This document shows, piece after piece, positions 43,802 to 51,867 of a stretch of 64,000 nucleotides of DNA. Under the pieces are notes generated by a model, which saw nothing but the letters and a program-made list of their open reading frames with translations, searched no databases and had not been told where the DNA came from. A program made the position numbers and the translations under genes. Every line of letters begins with the position of its first letter. Within the stretch, counting starts at the first letter, position 1. The stretch is from Calditrichota bacterium (lineage in GTDB: Bacteria; Electryoneota; B3-LCP): assembly GCA_020051775.1 (NCBI GenBank), contig JAGVQJ010000048.1:1-64000 (forward strand). Direction: 5' to 3'.

Positions 43802-43918
43802 CACGCTGGGGATTTCCCACCCCAAAAAATTTTTGCCTAAATGGTTCCAATTATAGGAATATTATAGTACATTCCTATCACGGAATTCTAGGAGTAAGCT
43901 GAGAAATAGAGGATAATT

Positions 43919-44950
43919 ATGAAAATACTGAAAATACCCAAAAAGAAGTTAGATCTGTTCGCTTCGATCCTTCACCAAGGCTGGGAACTCCACGCGCCGG
44001 TCGAACAGAATGGAAAATTTGCGTTTAAACCGCTGGATCAATGGGCTCAGGCTCGTCTCGCTTATAATCGCACCCTTCTGGCTCCCAAAAAGTATTTTCT
44101 TCCTCCCCAAGAGGCGATGTTCGAGTATCGGAATCATGAGGGTTACGTTCCTTCCCGCGAAGGGCTGGATAAGCGGGTCATCCTGTTCGGCGTGCATTCC
44201 TGCGACATTTTCGCCATAAACATCCTGGATGAGGTGTTCGCCGGAAAATATCCCGATCCTTACTACCAGATCCGTCGTAAAAATACCGCCATCATCGGTG
44301 TAGACTGCGTGCCTGATGAATACTGCTTCTGTCGTTCCATGCGGGCTGATTTCGTGGATAAAGGATTCGATTTGTTCTTCAACGACATCGGCGATTATTA
44401 TCTAACCGCAGTAGGAACCAGTCTCGGTGATGACCTTGTTCTGGCCACTGCGCAGCTCTTCGAAGAGATCAACGATAAAGATATCGCCGAATACAAGCAC
44501 CGCTCGTCCGAAAAGCAAAAGGCCTTCAAACTGGATGTGGAAATTCGCGACCTGCTGGGGATCTTTGAGCTTGAATACGAAAGCCAGATCTGGGATGAGT
44601 TGGGCGACCGCTGCCTTTCTTGTGGGAGCTGCAGCATGGTCTGTCCCACCTGTTACTGCTTCGATGTGATGGATCACATCAAACTGGGATCCAAAGAGGG
44701 GTCAAGGGTGCGCACCTGGGATTCCTGCCTGTTCCACAGCCATGCGTTGGTCGCCGGTGGTGAAAATTTCCGCAAGGAAAGATCCAGCCGCATTAAACAT
44801 CGCTACTATCACAAACAGAGCGGTTTCGTCGCCGAATTCGGGCGCCCAAGTTGCGTGGGTTGTGGTCGCTGTATCGAAAGTTGCCCGGTGAAGATTGACA
44901 TAGTCGAGGTGCTAAATCGGTTGCGAGGTGAAGAACATGCCATATCCTGA
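43919..44950 (+). CDS. hydB: NiFe hydrogenase/sulfhydrogenase beta subunit
   Basis: 343 residues. C-terminal iron-sulphur region: C232, C235, C238, C242 and C245/C247 (CLSCGSCSMVCPTCYC), then C312, C315, C318, C322 (CVGCGRCIESCP), two 4Fe-4S clusters that hand electrons between the hydrogenase module and the flavin subunit. The N-terminal 200 residues follow the anaerobic sulphite reductase A/HydB pattern. Cytoplasmic. The 3' end overlaps hydG. Confidence 0.93.
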   Translation: MKILKIPKKKLDLFASILHQGWELHAPVEQNGKFAFKPLDQWAQARLAYNRTLLAPKKYFLPPQEAMFEYRNHEGYVPSREGLDKRVILFGVHSCDIFAINILDEVFAGKYPDPYYQIRRKNTAIIGVDCVPDEYCFCRSMRADFVDKGFDLFFNDIGDYYLTAVGTSLGDDLVLATAQLFEEINDKDIAEYKHRSSEKQKAFKLDVEIRDLLGIFELEYESQIWDELGDRCLSCGSCSMVCPTCYCFDVMDHIKLGSKEGSRVRTWDSCLFHSHALVAGGENFRKERSSRIKHRYYHKQSGFVAEFGRPSCVGCGRCIESCPVKIDIVEVLNRLRGEEHAIS

Positions 44951-45809
44951 AGAACGACTTATAAATGATCCGGTTCAGACCGACAATCCTTACTGGCCGC
45001 AAATGGCTCGGATCGTGCGCATCTACAAGATGGTCCCGGACAACTATGTTTTCACTCTGCGCTTTACGGATCAGCGCCGGGCGGAACGATTCAAGCATAA
45101 ACCAGGGCAGTTTATCATGCTTTCGGTGCCGGGAGCAGGTGAAGCGCCGATTTCGATTTCTTCCTCTCCTACAAGGCCGGGAATGCTGGAATTATGCGTT
45201 CGCCGCGTCGGAAGGGTAACTGATGCCCTGTATCGCATGCAGACGAACGACCTGGTTGGCCTACGAGGTCCCTATGGCAATGGCTTTCCTGTTGAGAAGA
45301 TCGCTGGGAACGACCTACTGATTGTGGCTGGCGGGTTGGGTATGGCCCCGCTGCGATCGCTACTATGGTATGTCCTGGATAATCGCGACAGTTTTAAAAA
45401 AGTTACGCTGATGTATGGGGCTAAAACTCCCGCTGACATGCTTTACCGCGAGGAGCTGCAATCGCTGGTGGATCGCACTGACATGCGTTGTTTGTTGATT
45501 GTGGATAGGGATCCCACCGGCGCCTGGAAAAATCATGTGGGATTGTTGCCCACACTGTTTGACCATGTTGCCCTTGAACCGGCCAATACTTATGCTGCTG
45601 TGTGCGGTCCTCCGGTGGTCTACAAGTACATTCTGCAAAAGCTTCTTGGGTTGAACTTTTCCAAGGATCGCATTTTAATGTCCTTGGAGCGGCGCATGAA
45701 GTGCGGCGTAGGGAAATGCTCACATTGCAGTGTTGGCTACAAATACACATGCATACACGGCCCCATTTTCACCTATTGGGATGCCATTAATTTACCAGAG
45801 TTAGTATAG
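44937..45809 (+). CDS. hydG: Hydrogenase gamma subunit (FAD/NAD(P)-binding)
   Basis: 290 residues from ATG at 44937, served by GAGGTG just upstream and overlapping hydB by 14 nt. Ferredoxin-NADP reductase fold: FAD motif RPGMLELCVRRVG near 79, GLRGPYGNGFP, and a nucleotide loop VAGGLGMAPLRSLLWY. A 2Fe-2S motif closes the protein (C256, C261, C264, C272). It connects the hydrogenase with NADP(H) or NAD(H). Confidence 0.93.
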   Translation: MPYPEERLINDPVQTDNPYWPQMARIVRIYKMVPDNYVFTLRFTDQRRAERFKHKPGQFIMLSVPGAGEAPISISSSPTRPGMLELCVRRVGRVTDALYRMQTNDLVGLRGPYGNGFPVEKIAGNDLLIVAGGLGMAPLRSLLWYVLDNRDSFKKVTLMYGAKTPADMLYREELQSLVDRTDMRCLLIVDRDPTGAWKNHVGLLPTLFDHVALEPANTYAAVCGPPVVYKYILQKLLGLNFSKDRILMSLERRMKCGVGKCSHCSVGYKYTCIHGPIFTYWDAINLPELV

Positions 45810-45855
45810 TTGTCAGGGTCGAGACGACCTCGACTACAAATTGAGGATAGTGATA

Positions 45856-46611
45856 ATGTCAAAACCTAAAATAGGTATATTCGGGCTTACCGGATGCGCC
45901 GGCGACCAGTTGGTCATTCTGAACTGCGAAGACCAGCTCTTGGATCTGGTGGCCGCTGTAGACATCCGGGATTTCCTCACGGCGACGTCAGCCAATGACA
46001 CAGAAAGTCGGTTGGATGTGGCCTTCGTGGAAGGCGCCGTATTAAGTAAGCGCGATGAGGAAACCTTGAAGAAAATCCGCGAACGTTCCGACGTTTTGGT
46101 CGCTTTGGGGACTTGCGCCGTATGGGGCGGCATTCCCGCCTTAGATCGCGGACGGGATCGCTTGGAACTCCTGCAAACCGTCTACGGGAACAAAGCAGAA
46201 CAATACGATACAATGCCCACCAAAGCCCTACATGAAGTGGTCAAGGTGGATTTGAATATCTCAGGCTGCCCGATTGAAAAGGAGCAATTTCTTTCGAGCG
46301 TGGCTGATTTGCTGAATGGCAATCCTCCACTGCTGCCCGATTATGCCGTGTGCGCCGAATGCAAGTGGAAGGAGAACAACTGCCTATTAATCGAGAAGGG
46401 CGAAGTGTGTTGTGGTCCCTTAACCATTGCCGGGTGCAAGGCACGTTGCCCGGAGTTAAATGTCGCTTGCGCAGGCTGCCGGGGGCCCGCAACAGACGCC
46501 AATGTCAAATCAGCAGTGGCTTTATTCCAGGAGAAAGGAATCTCTTTGACTGATGTAGCCGCCAAGTTCAGAACATTTGCTCCGGTGCAGATTACGGACA
46601 AGCCGGAATGA
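45856..46611 (+). CDS. hydD: Hydrogenase delta (small) subunit
   Basis: 251 residues from ATG at 45856 behind GAGGA. Small-subunit fold carrying the proximal cluster: C14 (LTGCAGDQ), the TCAVWGG cysteine and the ISGCP cysteine. The position that is usually the second Cys of CxGC is Asp (D17). F420-reducing hydrogenase has an Asp ligand at its proximal cluster as I recall, so this may be a real ligand change. A C-terminal ferredoxin-like part has nine or so cysteines (CAEC, CLL, VCCG, CKARC, CAGC) for two more clusters. The last codons lie within a dispersed repeat (46594-46672). Confidence 0.92.
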   Translation: MSKPKIGIFGLTGCAGDQLVILNCEDQLLDLVAAVDIRDFLTATSANDTESRLDVAFVEGAVLSKRDEETLKKIRERSDVLVALGTCAVWGGIPALDRGRDRLELLQTVYGNKAEQYDTMPTKALHEVVKVDLNISGCPIEKEQFLSSVADLLNGNPPLLPDYAVCAECKWKENNCLLIEKGEVCCGPLTIAGCKARCPELNVACAGCRGPATDANVKSAVALFQEKGISLTDVAAKFRTFAPVQITDKPE

Positions 46612-46672
46612 CAGGTTGGTCAGATTCCGGGCAAGCCGGAATGACCCCGTTCACCGGAATGACCCCGATTAA
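46594..46672. repeat. CCGGAATGAC repeats between hydD and hydA
   Basis: CCGGAATGAC occurs three times (near 46605, 46637 and 46654), with GGTCAGATTCCGGGC between copies in inverse sense. The first copy overlaps the hydD stop codon. The element separates hydD from hydA by 73 nt within the operon. Confidence 0.7.
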
Positions 46673-46684
46673 ATGGAGAAGAGC

Positions 46685-47971
46685 ATGACCAAAACTATAA
46701 AAATAGATCATCTGGCCCGAGTTGAAGGGCATGGCGGCATCACTGTAACGCTCGAAAATGGCAAGGTTGACCAGGTGCATTTCGACATTTTCGAAGGCGC
46801 TCGACTGATCGAAGCGCTGGTTGTGGGACGCCCCTGGGCGGACATTCCGCAAATCGTGTCGCGCATTTGCGCTATCTGCTCGGCAGCGCACAGTTTGACA
46901 GCCATCAAGGCCATCGAAAATGCTTTCGATCTGAAAGCGAGTCCGCAGACGCATACGCTCAGAGATCTGCTTTATCGAGGTGAAAGCATCGAAAGCCATG
47001 CCCTGCACGTCTTCCTGCTGGCGGCGCCGGACTACTTGAACTACCCCAGCGCCATTGCTCTGGCTGCGGATATGCCGGAGGCAGTCCAGTTGGGCCTTCG
47101 GTTGAAAAAACTGGGTAATACGATACAGGAAGTGATCGGGGGGCGGGCGGTGCATCCAGTCAATGCCCTCATCGGCGGGTTCGGCAAAACCCCCTCGTTC
47201 GAGCAATTGGTTGCCTTGCGCCGGGACTTGCAGCAGGGCGTGAAAGGCTGCGAAAGCATGATGGAGGTTTTAGCGACGCTGCCGGCGGCGGATTTTATTC
47301 ATGCGCCCACCATATATGCAGCGTTGGACACCGCGGGAGAATACGGTTACTATCATGGCACTGATATACGTACAACCAGCGGCAAGACCGTTCCGCGCAA
47401 CGATTATCGCAAATTGACCAACGAACAACCAGTCGCGCATTCTCATGCCAAGCACAGCCATTATGACCATCTGCCTTTCATGGTGGGGTCGTTGGCGAGG
47501 GTGACATTATTTGGGGATAAACTAAGCGACAAGGCCAAAGCCGCTATGGTGAAATTGGCATTGAAGACGCCATCAAATAATCCCATGGATAACAACAAGG
47601 CTCAGGCGGTGGAATTGCTGTATGACGTCGAGTATGCCCTTGAGTTGGTGGAAAAGTTGCTGCGTAACAAGATCAAACCGGAGGCGCCGCTTCCTGTCCT
47701 TGTCAAGGCCGGGACCGGCACAGCAGCTTCGGAAGCTCCGCGTGGGATACTCTTCCACAGTTATACATTCGATAAAACCGGTCATTGCACGGCGGCCGAC
47801 GTTATCACACCCACGGCGCAGAATTTGGCCTGCGCAGAATACCACTTCCGCGCTATGGTGGAACAAAATCCCCAAGCTGAAACGTCGGTGTTGAAGAAAC
47901 AACTGGAGATGATCGCCCGGGCTTACGATCCTTGCATCTCCTGTTCGGTGCATCTGGTGGAGAAAAGATGA
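46685..47971 (+). CDS. hydA: Hydrogenase alpha (large, NiFe) subunit
   Basis: 428 residues from ATG at 46685 (GGAG 6 nt upstream); an in-frame ATG at 46673 lacks a site. The NiFe ligands are C62/C65 in SRICAICSAAH and C417/C420 in DPCISCSVH. Only five residues (LVEKR) follow the C-terminal His, the part removed by the maturation protease, as in other group 3b enzymes. IDHLARVEGHGG is the L0 motif. Together with HydBGD it forms a bidirectional, NADP-linked cytoplasmic hydrogenase that may also reduce sulphur. Confidence 0.95.
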   Translation: MTKTIKIDHLARVEGHGGITVTLENGKVDQVHFDIFEGARLIEALVVGRPWADIPQIVSRICAICSAAHSLTAIKAIENAFDLKASPQTHTLRDLLYRGESIESHALHVFLLAAPDYLNYPSAIALAADMPEAVQLGLRLKKLGNTIQEVIGGRAVHPVNALIGGFGKTPSFEQLVALRRDLQQGVKGCESMMEVLATLPAADFIHAPTIYAALDTAGEYGYYHGTDIRTTSGKTVPRNDYRKLTNEQPVAHSHAKHSHYDHLPFMVGSLARVTLFGDKLSDKAKAAMVKLALKTPSNNPMDNNKAQAVELLYDVEYALELVEKLLRNKIKPEAPLPVLVKAGTGTAASEAPRGILFHSYTFDKTGHCTAADVITPTAQNLACAEYHFRAMVEQNPQAETSVLKKQLEMIARAYDPCISCSVHLVEKR

Positions 47972-48438
47972 ATTCGACTCTGATCATCGGGTTGGGCAAT
48001 ACCTTGATGGGTGACGAAGGGATCGGCAGTTATATCGCCGAAGCTCTGGCTCTTGATCCCCGGTTGCCTTCTCATGCGAAGGTCATTCAGGGAGGTACTG
48101 ATCTCCTGCGATTGGCCGATAAAATGGAAGGCTATGACCGGATTATCCTGGTTGACGCCATGCTTGATCCTGTCAATTCCGGTCGGCTTGAGATCATTGA
48201 AGAGGACTTTTCCCGGTTTAAGGATCAACAGGACGGCGCTCATCACCTTTCTGTTATACAAGCCGTTGCATTAATGCGCTTGTCTAACCCCGCTTTAAGC
48301 CAGACTCATATAACTCTGGCGCTGGTCGGCATCAACAGCGTAAAGCGAACTGGGAGTCTCTCCCCTGCGTTGCAGATTAAACTTCGGGAACTGGCGAATG
48401 AAATCATGGGATTATTCGCGCAGGAGGTGTTTGAGTAG
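47968..48438 (+). CDS. Hydrogenase maturation protease
   Basis: 156 residues from ATG at 47968, overlapping the hydA stop (ATGA). HyaD/HycI family: GLGNTLMGDEGIG (8-20) with a nickel-contact acidic residue (D16/E17), LVDAML with a second Asp near 62, and GAHHLSV with a His. It trims the short tail of HydA after nickel insertion. Other Hyp factors are not in the window. Confidence 0.93.
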   Translation: MNSTLIIGLGNTLMGDEGIGSYIAEALALDPRLPSHAKVIQGGTDLLRLADKMEGYDRIILVDAMLDPVNSGRLEIIEEDFSRFKDQQDGAHHLSVIQAVALMRLSNPALSQTHITLALVGINSVKRTGSLSPALQIKLRELANEIMGLFAQEVFE

Positions 48439-48507
48439 CCGCAGCCACTGCTTTAAACATTGACGGAATCGCAGGTTCCCACAGAGTTAACAAATGACAT
48501 AGATTAA

Positions 48508-48536
48508 AAAATCCGCCCCACGTAAAGGCGGATTTT
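48508..48536. terminator. Bidirectional terminator hydrogenase / secreted genes
   Basis: AAAATCCGCC (48508-48517) pairs with GGCGGATTTT (48527-48536); loop CCACGTAAA. Runs of A and T on the flanks make it functional both ways between the convergent operons. Confidence 0.85.
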
Positions 48537-48562
48537 ACTTTGCAATATAGTTCGCGATTTCT

Positions 48563-50500
48563 TTACTTGATTAGCATCATCTTTTGTATGGTATTGAGAT
48601 CACCCGCTTGCATTCGGACGAAGTAAAGCCCCGTGGCCAATCCCGAACCATCGAAAGTTACTTCGTGTGGGCCCGCATCCCGCATACCTTCCGCCAAAGT
48701 CGCTACCGTTCTTCCTGAGATGTCAAAGACTCTTAAATTTACGTGGCTGACCGCTGAGAGCTGATATCTGATGGCTGTAGTGGGATTGAAGGGATTGGGG
48801 AAGGCCTCTAAATGCAAACCCGAAGGGATAGAGGCAGCCATTGGCTGCTCCCCGGGGAAGAGTTCACCCTGGCAATATGGTATTAGGATATCGGAACCGT
48901 CTCCACTCCCGATGATCGTAAATGTGAAGAAACTGCTGTCCACAGCCGGGTAAGAGAAGGTCCAGTTAGCGTAGCCAAGTTGAGTGTACAAACCCGGCGG
49001 CCAGGGGCCGGGCGTCAACATGCGCAGCCGAGTGACGACTACCCCCACAGGTGGATTGATTTGAACCGGCCCCAGGTTCGGCGCGGTATACGTACCATTA
49101 GGATTTTTTATCCGTCCCCAAATCCAGAACGGCGCCTGATTGGGACCGTGGTTCACGACCGTAGTGTTAAAAGGTATGGTTGGAGGGATATATGGCAGTT
49201 GGATTGCCAGAGTAACGTCAAGTTGCGGTTGACCAACCGGCGGGGTTTCCAAGATAATCGTGTTCTCATCGTAATCAATGCCCAGCCAAAAGACGTCGGC
49301 GTTGGCGTTGGTGTTGCTCTGGAATGCGAAGATGCCATGCTGGATGAATCCGAAATTCTCCGGGATGTTCTGTATTTGGGTGTAGGTTTGCGAAGTGGAG
49401 TCCCAATCAAAGATGCGCAGGGCCTGAGCAAGCTGCATGACAAACTCATCGCGGCCGTCGCCGTCCAAATCACCTGCGCAAAGGCCAGGCAATCCAAAGT
49501 AGCCGTCACTGATCGTGATTGTCTGTCGTACAGCGAAGGAATCATTCCCGATAGCTTCATAGATTTGTGTAATCCATCCCTGGCTGGAACTCGATCCCCC
49601 CACAATAAATTCCGGCCGGCCGTTGTTGTCCATGTCGTTGGCGTATACGCAGGCGTAGGCATTATAGGAATTCATGTTGGCGTGATAAATCGGCTGCAAG
49701 GCGTTCGGGCCTGAAGATTCAAAGACGAATATCTCACCTCCGCCGGTCGAAAAGACCACTTCCACCAAACCGTCGCCATCAAAGTCGGCTACGACCTTTT
49801 GGCCGGTGTTGTTGTTGGACACTGATTGGCTGAAGATCTGTTGGAACTGGTTGTTGCCGGTGTTCTCGAAGATGACCAGCCGGTTGTCGCTACCGAAGGA
49901 GTTCCAGCCGTGAATGATCTCCATTTGATTGTCCTGATCCAGATCGCCGATGGTCGTGTAGCCGGTGACATTGGGCATCGCCGGCGACTGCCAGACCTGT
50001 GAATTGGCGTACTGTCCCAAAGCAGGTGATTCGTAGATATACACCCAGGAACTCCACTGGCCGACCACGTCGGGCAGGTTGTCGCCATCCACCTGCCCAT
50101 AAGCATAAGGGATGAGACCGGCGCTGCTCTGGAAGGCTTGATTGTAAATATTGGAGCCTGCCTGCCTTTCATAACCTCTATATGTAAAGGTTGACCCTAC
50201 TCCAATGTACATGTAAGCCTCGAACAAACTGTCTCCGTCAGAATCGCCGCCCGACATGGTATTGTACATAGGGCCGACGGTACTGCCGATTTGCACTAAT
50301 GTGATGTCATCGGTGGCGGGATCCTGCGTCCAGGCGCCTTCCCGGCACTTGAAATAAGGTCTCGTACCAATGGGCATGATTTGACCATCTACTCCATAGA
50401 GTGGGCAGGGTTGGTTGGCATCGCTGTTGACTTGCGCACAGAGATTTTGTGTCAGTAATAGCGCCGCCGAACCGATGAACAAAATCTGAATCAATTTCAT
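48563..50500 (-). CDS. Secreted FG-GAP/VCBS-repeat protein with sorting domain
   Basis: 645 residues, signal peptide to NLCAQ (about 23). Residues 75-410 are propeller-like FG-GAP repeats with calcium-type loops (GGDSDGDSLFE, DLDQDNQMEI, DFDGDGLVEV, DLDGDGRDEF). The shared beta-module follows at about 430-535 and the sorting domain at the end (FPNPFNPTTAIRYQL). Likely a surface-exposed adhesion or scaffold protein. Last gene of the 48563-54542 run. Confidence 0.85.
   Translation of the reverse strand: MKLIQILFIGSAALLLTQNLCAQVNSDANQPCPLYGVDGQIMPIGTRPYFKCREGAWTQDPATDDITLVQIGSTVGPMYNTMSGGDSDGDSLFEAYMYIGVGSTFTYRGYERQAGSNIYNQAFQSSAGLIPYAYGQVDGDNLPDVVGQWSSWVYIYESPALGQYANSQVWQSPAMPNVTGYTTIGDLDQDNQMEIIHGWNSFGSDNRLVIFENTGNNQFQQIFSQSVSNNNTGQKVVADFDGDGLVEVVFSTGGGEIFVFESSGPNALQPIYHANMNSYNAYACVYANDMDNNGRPEFIVGGSSSSQGWITQIYEAIGNDSFAVRQTITISDGYFGLPGLCAGDLDGDGRDEFVMQLAQALRIFDWDSTSQTYTQIQNIPENFGFIQHGIFAFQSNTNANADVFWLGIDYDENTIILETPPVGQPQLDVTLAIQLPYIPPTIPFNTTVVNHGPNQAPFWIWGRIKNPNGTYTAPNLGPVQINPPVGVVVTRLRMLTPGPWPPGLYTQLGYANWTFSYPAVDSSFFTFTIIGSGDGSDILIPYCQGELFPGEQPMAASIPSGLHLEAFPNPFNPTTAIRYQLSAVSHVNLRVFDISGRTVATLAEGMRDAGPHEVTFDGSGLATGLYFVRMQAGDLNTIQKMMLIK
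48746..48780. repeat. Heptamer repeat encoding part of the sorting domain
   Basis: GCTGACC, GCTGAGA, GCTGATA, TCTGATG, GCTGTAG in tandem on the plus strand; in the minus-strand gene they encode TAIRYQLSAVS. Confidence 0.7.
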
Positions 50501-50520
50501 GGCATGCCTCCTTTATTGAT

Positions 50521-50548
50521 GACAAATCATAAATGACAAATGACGCAG
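50521..50548. repeat. Heptamer repeat
   Basis: GACAAAT, CATAAAT, GACAAAT, GACGCAG in tandem in the gap between the genes at 48563-50500 and 50562-51824. Confidence 0.7.
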
Positions 50549-50561
50549 TCGATCGCGTGTG

Positions 50562-51824
50562 TTATTTCAGCAACACCATCTTACCAGAAACGTTGGCTAC
50601 TCCTGAGGCCAGATGGTAGAGGTAAACACCAGAAGGCAAGTTTGAGCCATCGAAGATCATCTGATGCATTCCCGCCTCCTGCATTCCTTCCGCCAAAGTC
50701 GCTACTAGTCGTCCAGCGGTATCGTAGACTTTGAGACTTACCGGGCTTGCCGCTTGTAACTGGTAGCTAAGAGCTGTTGAGGAATTAAAGGGATTGGGTT
50801 GAGCATGGCAGATCGCAACGTCATGCGGGGCTGAAAAAGGATCCGGCAAAACACTCGTGATATTCTCATGATACCAAAGAGCCATTTCGTCCACAGCCGC
50901 TTCCAGACCATCCATGCTGTCGCCTACAGCAAATGTCGAGGCAGTTTGTACGAATTCGCCGGGAAACAGGGTATAAGGACCGGTGGAAATCAGCACGCGG
51001 TAATCCTGTACGGAATCCGGTTCAGGCCGGAAAGCGTAACCGCCGGAAGCGGGATGTATACCGGCCATAAACTGGAACATCTCGTCATCATTGCTGGGGT
51101 CGTCATTCCAATTCCACCATTGGAAGGAACAGAGCGGAAGCGGAGCCTCCAACAGCGCGATGCCGGTATAACCAAGCGATAGACCATAATCGCCGGTATC
51201 ATCTCCAGGCTCGGCGGGATCATCGCCATCCCACATATACCCCAGGGATCGTTGCGGCTGATAAGAAGCCCAGTCATCAATATTGCAGTTGGTCAGATCA
51301 CCGCTAGCCACGTCATAATCGAAGACCCAGGCAATATAGACACTGTCGAGATTGTAGCCGCCTGCATTACGAAGAGTTTGCAGGATTAGAAAGGCCTCGT
51401 CCGGTCCTTCCCCCGCTGGGAATGCGCTGACGATCTGGTCAACCTGCAATCCCAAAGGAAAATGCTCGGCTTGAGGAAACATATCGGTGTAAATGCATGT
51501 GTCTGCGAAAGTAGTGATTCCCAAAATGGTATACTCGTCATGCAGTAGTCCGCGAATGTCGTGCCATTCATACCCCGAACTATAATCGGCATGGGACACA
51601 TGCCGAACACCATTGACCACCGCGCCAACCCAGTATCGCCCTTCCCACAGGTAATCGAAACTGTTGACGGTCCCATACGGCCATTGGTTGGAAGGGTAGT
51701 TGTCATTAGGATCGCCAAAAATGCCGAAATTGGTTACAGCACTGACCAGGGTTGACGACTGTGCTGAGCAGATCATGGGGAGAAGAAAACAGAAGGCAAC
51801 CGCAAAGATGATTCTCCACTTCAT
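50562..51824 (-). CDS. Secreted protein of unknown function with sorting domain
   Basis: 420 residues, signal peptide to ICSAQ (about 21). A 310-residue domain I cannot name, with many Trp, Tyr and Asp residues (NWNDDPSNDDEMFQF, YMWDGDDPAEPGDD); its middle resembles large secreted proteins of unknown function from FCB candidate phyla. The sorting domain starts AQPNPFNSSTALSYQL. The gene lies 43 nt after the beta-helix gene. Confidence 0.7.
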   Translation of the reverse strand: MKWRIIFAVAFCFLLPMICSAQSSTLVSAVTNFGIFGDPNDNYPSNQWPYGTVNSFDYLWEGRYWVGAVVNGVRHVSHADYSSGYEWHDIRGLLHDEYTILGITTFADTCIYTDMFPQAEHFPLGLQVDQIVSAFPAGEGPDEAFLILQTLRNAGGYNLDSVYIAWVFDYDVASGDLTNCNIDDWASYQPQRSLGYMWDGDDPAEPGDDTGDYGLSLGYTGIALLEAPLPLCSFQWWNWNDDPSNDDEMFQFMAGIHPASGGYAFRPEPDSVQDYRVLISTGPYTLFPGEFVQTASTFAVGDSMDGLEAAVDEMALWYHENITSVLPDPFSAPHDVAICHAQPNPFNSSTALSYQLQAASPVSLKVYDTAGRLVATLAEGMQEAGMHQMIFDGSNLPSGVYLYHLASGVANVSGKMVLLK

Positions 51825-51867
51825 TACAATCCTCCTTGCATGTCAAATGACTACTTTAGTATTTGGC

